From positions 1 to 40,383 of the forward strand of contig JBJEQN010000091.1 of assembly GCA_051881775.1 (NCBI GenBank): a stretch of 40,383 bases of DNA, given 5' to 3'. The position numbers and the translations under genes were made by a program. This DNA is from UMGS363 sp051881775. Lineage in GTDB: Bacteria; Bacillota; Clostridia; Oscillospirales; Ruminococcaceae. A model generated the notes under the pieces. It saw only the letters and a list, made by a program, of their open reading frames with translations, searched no databases and had not been told where the DNA came from. This document shows positions 37,530 to 40,383 of this stretch, piece after piece. Numbering within the stretch: position 1 is the first letter of the stretch; each line of letters opens with the position of its first letter.

Positions 37530-38803
37530 TACAGTATTTACTGAACACGGTTTCAAACGTCCTTCTGTTTCTTTCGGCGGCTTTGCTCATAGACGGCTTC
37601 GGGATAAGCAAACTTGCGGACGTTAAGCGCTGTATTCTTGCGGCGGCAGTAACGGCGGTAATGTCGGGAGGTACGTTTCTGCTGTATAAATTTGACCTGA
37701 ACCCCCTTCCATTTTTTACTTATCCTCTCACATTTGCAGCTGCATTTCTTATTTCATTTAAAAAGCTGAACATTGCCCAGCTTTATGTACTGATAATGAT
37801 GGAATTTTCAGCAACGCTTCTTTCCTCCTGCGCTGCGGCAATAGTGTTCCGTTCGGGACTTATGACATATGAAACAGCTGATATTATCGCACAGATATTT
37901 ATGCGCACGGCATTCATTATCGCCTCAGCTGTTCTGCGCCGCAAGCAGCTTGCAGGATATGTATATTCTGTCTGCAAAAATATACCGAAGCATATATTTG
38001 TACTTGTGCTGCTGGCGCTTGTTTTTATGGATTCCCTGTCCTTATGCAATAATTACCCCGGAGATACTGCATTGAAGCAAAGTATCATTATCGTACTGAT
38101 AGCGCTGCTGACCGTAACTCAGGTAGTAATGATATTTTCCCTTCTTATGAACGTTGCTGCGAAGAATTACTTTAACGATTTAAACCATCTGCTTGAAAAA
38201 CAGGTAAGCGCACAGATAAACCACTATGAAAAAATGGAAAAGCTCAATAACGATATGCGCACGTTCAGGCACGACTATGTAAATCATCTCGGCAGCATAC
38301 TTGCGCTGATAGAGGGCGGCTGTACCGAGGACGCAAAGGAATACATAGAAAAGCTGACCAGCTCCGCAAGAAGCAGCAGCGCCGAATTTCATACCGGAAA
38401 CCGCCTTGCCGACGCTATTCTTGCGGATAAAAGCGATTCCTGCAGGGAGTTTGCGGATATTGAGTTTGACGGCTATATCTCCGATAAGATAAATAATGCC
38501 GATATGTGCATAATTCTTGCCAACGCCCTTGACAACGCCGTTGAAGCCTGCCGCAAATGTACGGGAAGATGCGTTATCGGCATAAACGCCTGTCTGAGGC
38601 AGGGCTACTGGACAATGACAATGAAAAATCCCACCTCTGTTTCCGCAGATTATGAGGGGATACCGCAAACCTCCAAGGAGGACAAACGCAACCACGGCTT
38701 AGGTCTCCATTCCATTGAGCGCACGGTGAAAAAATACGACGGCACAATGAAGGTGAAAAACGAAAATATGGTTTTTGAACTTTCTATGGCGCTGAAAATA
38801 TAA
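37526..38803 (+). CDS. AgrC-like sensor histidine kinase (HPK10/GHKL type)
   Basis: This 425-residue membrane kinase has about six hydrophobic segments in residues 1-215, a coiled stretch (NDLNHLLEKQVSAQINHYEKMEKLNND), the phosphorylated His H249 in FRHDYVNHLGS, the N box ILANALDNAVEAC and the G box NHGLGLHSI. This layout (polytopic sensor, RHDxxNH motif, short GHKL ATPase) marks kinases that detect peptide signals, such as AgrC. It pairs with the LytTR regulator by a 4-base overlap. The signal is not encoded as a classical AgrD, and no AgrB is present in the window; the adjacent 14-residue peptide is the natural candidate, which is inference. Confidence 0.93.
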   Translation: MIQYLLNTVSNVLLFLSAALLIDGFGISKLADVKRCILAAAVTAVMSGGTFLLYKFDLNPLPFFTYPLTFAAAFLISFKKLNIAQLYVLIMMEFSATLLSSCAAAIVFRSGLMTYETADIIAQIFMRTAFIIASAVLRRKQLAGYVYSVCKNIPKHIFVLVLLALVFMDSLSLCNNYPGDTALKQSIIIVLIALLTVTQVVMIFSLLMNVAAKNYFNDLNHLLEKQVSAQINHYEKMEKLNNDMRTFRHDYVNHLGSILALIEGGCTEDAKEYIEKLTSSARSSSAEFHTGNRLADAILADKSDSCREFADIEFDGYISDKINNADMCIILANALDNAVEACRKCTGRCVIGINACLRQGYWTMTMKNPTSVSADYEGIPQTSKEDKRNHGLGLHSIERTVKKYDGTMKVKNENMVFELSMALKI

Positions 38804-38843
38804 AAACACAGCATTTTATATTAATTGTTTATGTATTGTTTTT

Positions 38844-38899
38844 TGTAGGGGACGGGTCTCCCGTCCCGTTTTTACCGAAATTTGAGTGAACGGGACTGT
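38844..38899. repeat. GTAGGGGACGGG element, copy 4, truncated
   Basis: TGTAGGGGACGGGTCTCCCGTCCCGTTTTTACCGAA matches the left half of the other copies, but the right half degenerates after GAACGGGACTG. The 38804-39106 gap holds this, the next repeat and a promoter, and no gene. Confidence 0.78.
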
Positions 38900-38926
38900 T
38901 GCACGTTAATAAATTTATAACAAAAA

Positions 38927-39006
38927 CGGGCGGCTGATAGCCGCCCCTACAAGATAAATGCGCTAAAATACGCAGTTTTATGTAGGGGCGGATATTATCC
39001 GCCCGC
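38927..39006. repeat. GGGCGG double-hairpin element, copy 2 (inverted)
   Basis: Reverse complement of the 10121-10200 element with few changes. In one hairpin GGCGGTT-AAT-AACCGCC has become GGCGGCT-GAT-AGCCGCC, a paired change that keeps the stem. Confidence 0.88.
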
Positions 39007-39047
39007 AAATTGTAAATTTTTATTAATGTACAGCAGTACCTTTGAAA

Positions 39048-39076
39048 TTGACATTTTTTTCATTATAGTATATAAT
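39048..39076 (+). promoter_or_regulatory. consensus promoter of the zinc-ribbon protein gene
   Basis: Perfect TTGACA, 17 bp, TATAAT, 30 bp before the ATG. Confidence 0.85.
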
Positions 39077-39106
39077 ATATGCATATATTTTACAGGGGGC
39101 GGTAAA

Positions 39107-40252
39107 ATGAAAATAACCTGCAGCTATTGCGGAAGTAAATTTAACGATACTCTTGAAAAATGCCCGAACTGCGGAGCGCCCAATGAAGGCGTTGTGCGCA
39201 CATCGGGAAAACAGCCCGTTACTATAGAACAGCTCAAAGAGTGGTACGCTTCAAAGGGTCTTCCGCCTTATGAGGTCACAAGATTTTTTATCGGCGAAAA
39301 CTACACGAAGCCCAAAGCATTCGGCATTTACAAGGACGAAAATACGGGGAACTTTGTCGTGTATAAAAATAAAGCCTCGGGAGAACGTGCGGTGCGCTAT
39401 GAGGGTACCGACGAAGCCTATGCCGTAAACGAGCTTTTTCAGCGGCTCAAACAGGAGATAATTCAGCAGAAGGCATACAACGTCAGTAAAAAAAACGGCA
39501 ATAACGGCAATAACGCCGCAGAGCCGCCCGAGAGCAATTTTAAATATATTCTGAAATCTATTTTCAGACCAAGGATATGGAAGATATTTGTTCTGCTTGC
39601 GGTGATATTTATTACCTATTTCGGCTTTATCGAGCCTGCAACAATACCGCAGGCAGGCTACTATTCACTTGACAGCGCAGTATACTATCATATAACGCCG
39701 GACAGCCACGACTATTGGTACAGGTACGACAGCGCAAGCGGTCAATGGTCGGAAGTAAGTATGTATGACCTTTATCCCGATGTATACGCAAAGCGCAAAA
39801 CGGCAAATGAGTACCTTGAAGCAACGGATTGGAGCGCCGCTCTGCCCTGTTCCGATTTCAAGCAAAGCGTTTTTTACAGCGATTATATCAATGATTTTAA
39901 GGTAAACACCGGCTACTATTCCTACAACGACAATACATACTATCATCTGTACGATGATTACAACAGCGGCTGGTTCTTCTATGACTGCGATTACGGCAGG
40001 TGGAGCTCCGTTGACTACAGCTCCGTGCCCGATGAGCTGACCCACAATTCGGTTGCACTGGATTTTTATTTTACTCCCGTGTGGAATTCGGCGACCCAGT
40101 TTTCTGATTTTGAAGACACTTCCTACTATTCCGATTATATGGAGGAGCAGGAACGGCAGGATTCCTGGGACGATGACGACGATTACGACTACGATTGGGA
40201 CAGCAACGATTCATGGGACTATGGCGGTATGGATTGGGATTCCGATTGGTGA
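39107..40252 (+). CDS. zinc-ribbon membrane protein with aromatic repeats and acidic tail
   Basis: This 381-residue protein begins with a zinc ribbon (CSYCGSKFNDTLEKCPNCG, residues 5-23), a cytoplasmic region (30-155), one membrane helix (about 157-176) and an exterior of two related units (about 184-262 and 269-346) sharing GYYS..YYH..W..YD...W and FSDF..YYSDY-type motifs. The last 30 residues are almost only Asp, Trp, Tyr, Ser and Gly. I chose ATG 39107 because it begins the ribbon and follows GGGGGCGG; the frame is open to 39026 over the promoter. Zinc-ribbon plus one helix is a common Firmicutes layout; the exterior is unfamiliar to me. Function unknown. Confidence 0.88.
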   Translation: MKITCSYCGSKFNDTLEKCPNCGAPNEGVVRTSGKQPVTIEQLKEWYASKGLPPYEVTRFFIGENYTKPKAFGIYKDENTGNFVVYKNKASGERAVRYEGTDEAYAVNELFQRLKQEIIQQKAYNVSKKNGNNGNNAAEPPESNFKYILKSIFRPRIWKIFVLLAVIFITYFGFIEPATIPQAGYYSLDSAVYYHITPDSHDYWYRYDSASGQWSEVSMYDLYPDVYAKRKTANEYLEATDWSAALPCSDFKQSVFYSDYINDFKVNTGYYSYNDNTYYHLYDDYNSGWFFYDCDYGRWSSVDYSSVPDELTHNSVALDFYFTPVWNSATQFSDFEDTSYYSDYMEEQERQDSWDDDDDYDYDWDSNDSWDYGGMDWDSDW

Positions 40253-40269
40253 TAAAAATATAAAAAACA

Positions 40270-40310
40270 AAGCCCCCCGGAGTGATTTTTTTCACGCCGG
40301 GGGGCTTTTT
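40270..40310. terminator. terminator after the zinc-ribbon gene
   Basis: AAGCCCCCCGGAGTGA, a T-rich loop, TCACGCCGGGGGGCTT then TTT. A-rich sequence on the other side makes it usable on the minus strand too. Confidence 0.88.
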
Positions 40311-40318
40311 ATGCGGTT

Positions 40319-40383
40319 TTAAGCCGCCGTTTTCTGCATTGAATCAGAGAAATCAGACTTACTGGAGGAGGGAGAGAACGCCC
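40319..40383 (-). CDS. possible 3' end of a gene entering from the right
   Basis: On the minus strand one frame stays open from the window edge for 20 codons and stops with TAA at 40319-40321. The reading ends in SDSMQKTAA and is Ser-rich. It would share the bidirectional terminator at 40270-40310, which supports a convergent gene. The stretch is too short to name and could be chance. Confidence 0.35.
   Translation of the reverse strand, partial: AFSPSSSKSDFSDSMQKTAA

Noticed and set aside
36825..38803. Classical agr quorum-sensing locus
   Set aside because: Kinase and regulator fit, but there is no AgrB-like membrane protease and no AgrD-type propeptide with a Cys or Ser ring residue on either side.
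17181..38899. GACGGG repeats as a CRISPR array
   Set aside because: Copies are kilobases apart, each is internally palindromic, and there are no regular spacers or cas genes.

Overview
The window looks like chromosomal DNA of a Gram-positive Clostridia member, most likely Oscillospiraceae/Ruminococcus-like. The reasons are strong GGAGG ribosome sites, consensus sigma-A promoters, a tmRNA tag ending in ELAAA, a PolA without proofreading motifs, and intergenic spaces packed with short palindromic repeats. The genus is an inference. I see no insertion sequence, prophage, CRISPR array or rRNA/tRNA gene other than tmRNA.

Layout. 1-4250 is a protein-quality block: ClpB disaggregase (minus), a small conserved protein, then SmpB and tmRNA (trans-translation). 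4318-9984 holds a perfect CIRCE (HrcA) operator and a strong promoter, two palindromic elements, and an operon for an M13 metallopeptidase lipoprotein, a MacB/FtsX-type permease and its ATPase. 10230-15918 is a minus-strand repair operon, RadC-like, UvrB, UvrA. 16147-18419 carries an AT-rich CPBP membrane protease and an aldo/keto reductase. 18582-22387 is an operon of three exported proteins (two FN3 paralogues, one with YD repeats, and a C39-like protease) with a divergent XRE regulator. 22928-27508 holds PolA and ArgRS. 27857-29432 holds a NYN/PIN-like protein and a HicAB toxin-antitoxin pair. 29866-35953 is glutamate synthase gltB-gltD behind a palindromic operator and a structured leader. 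39107-40252 is a zinc-ribbon membrane protein with an aromatic, acidic exterior.

The most novel locus is 36034-38803. Two 14-residue ORFs on the minus strand, at 36591-36635 and 36505-36549, encode the identical peptide MSWLGYLWYWILGK. Each has a GGAGG site 7 bases before its ATG, and their coding sequences differ at one synonymous base. They lead a small operon ending in a 152-residue protein that may have a GyrI-like fold. Divergently transcribed is a LytTR response regulator with an AgrC-like histidine kinase. GAACGGC direct repeats 21 bp apart, a LytTR-like arrangement, lie just upstream of the peptide promoter. No AgrB, AgrD or exporter gene is present. I infer a peptide signalling or membrane-active-peptide circuit of a type I do not recognise.

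Intergenic repeats form several families: GTAGGGGACGGG elements (4 copies), GGGCGG elements (2 copies in opposite orientation, with a compensatory stem change), CGTTTCTGCCGTTTT elements (2), a 161-bp MITE-like element, and AT-rich GTGGAAAGTTGAAAGTGGAATT-type tracts that flank the GACGGG copies in three gaps.
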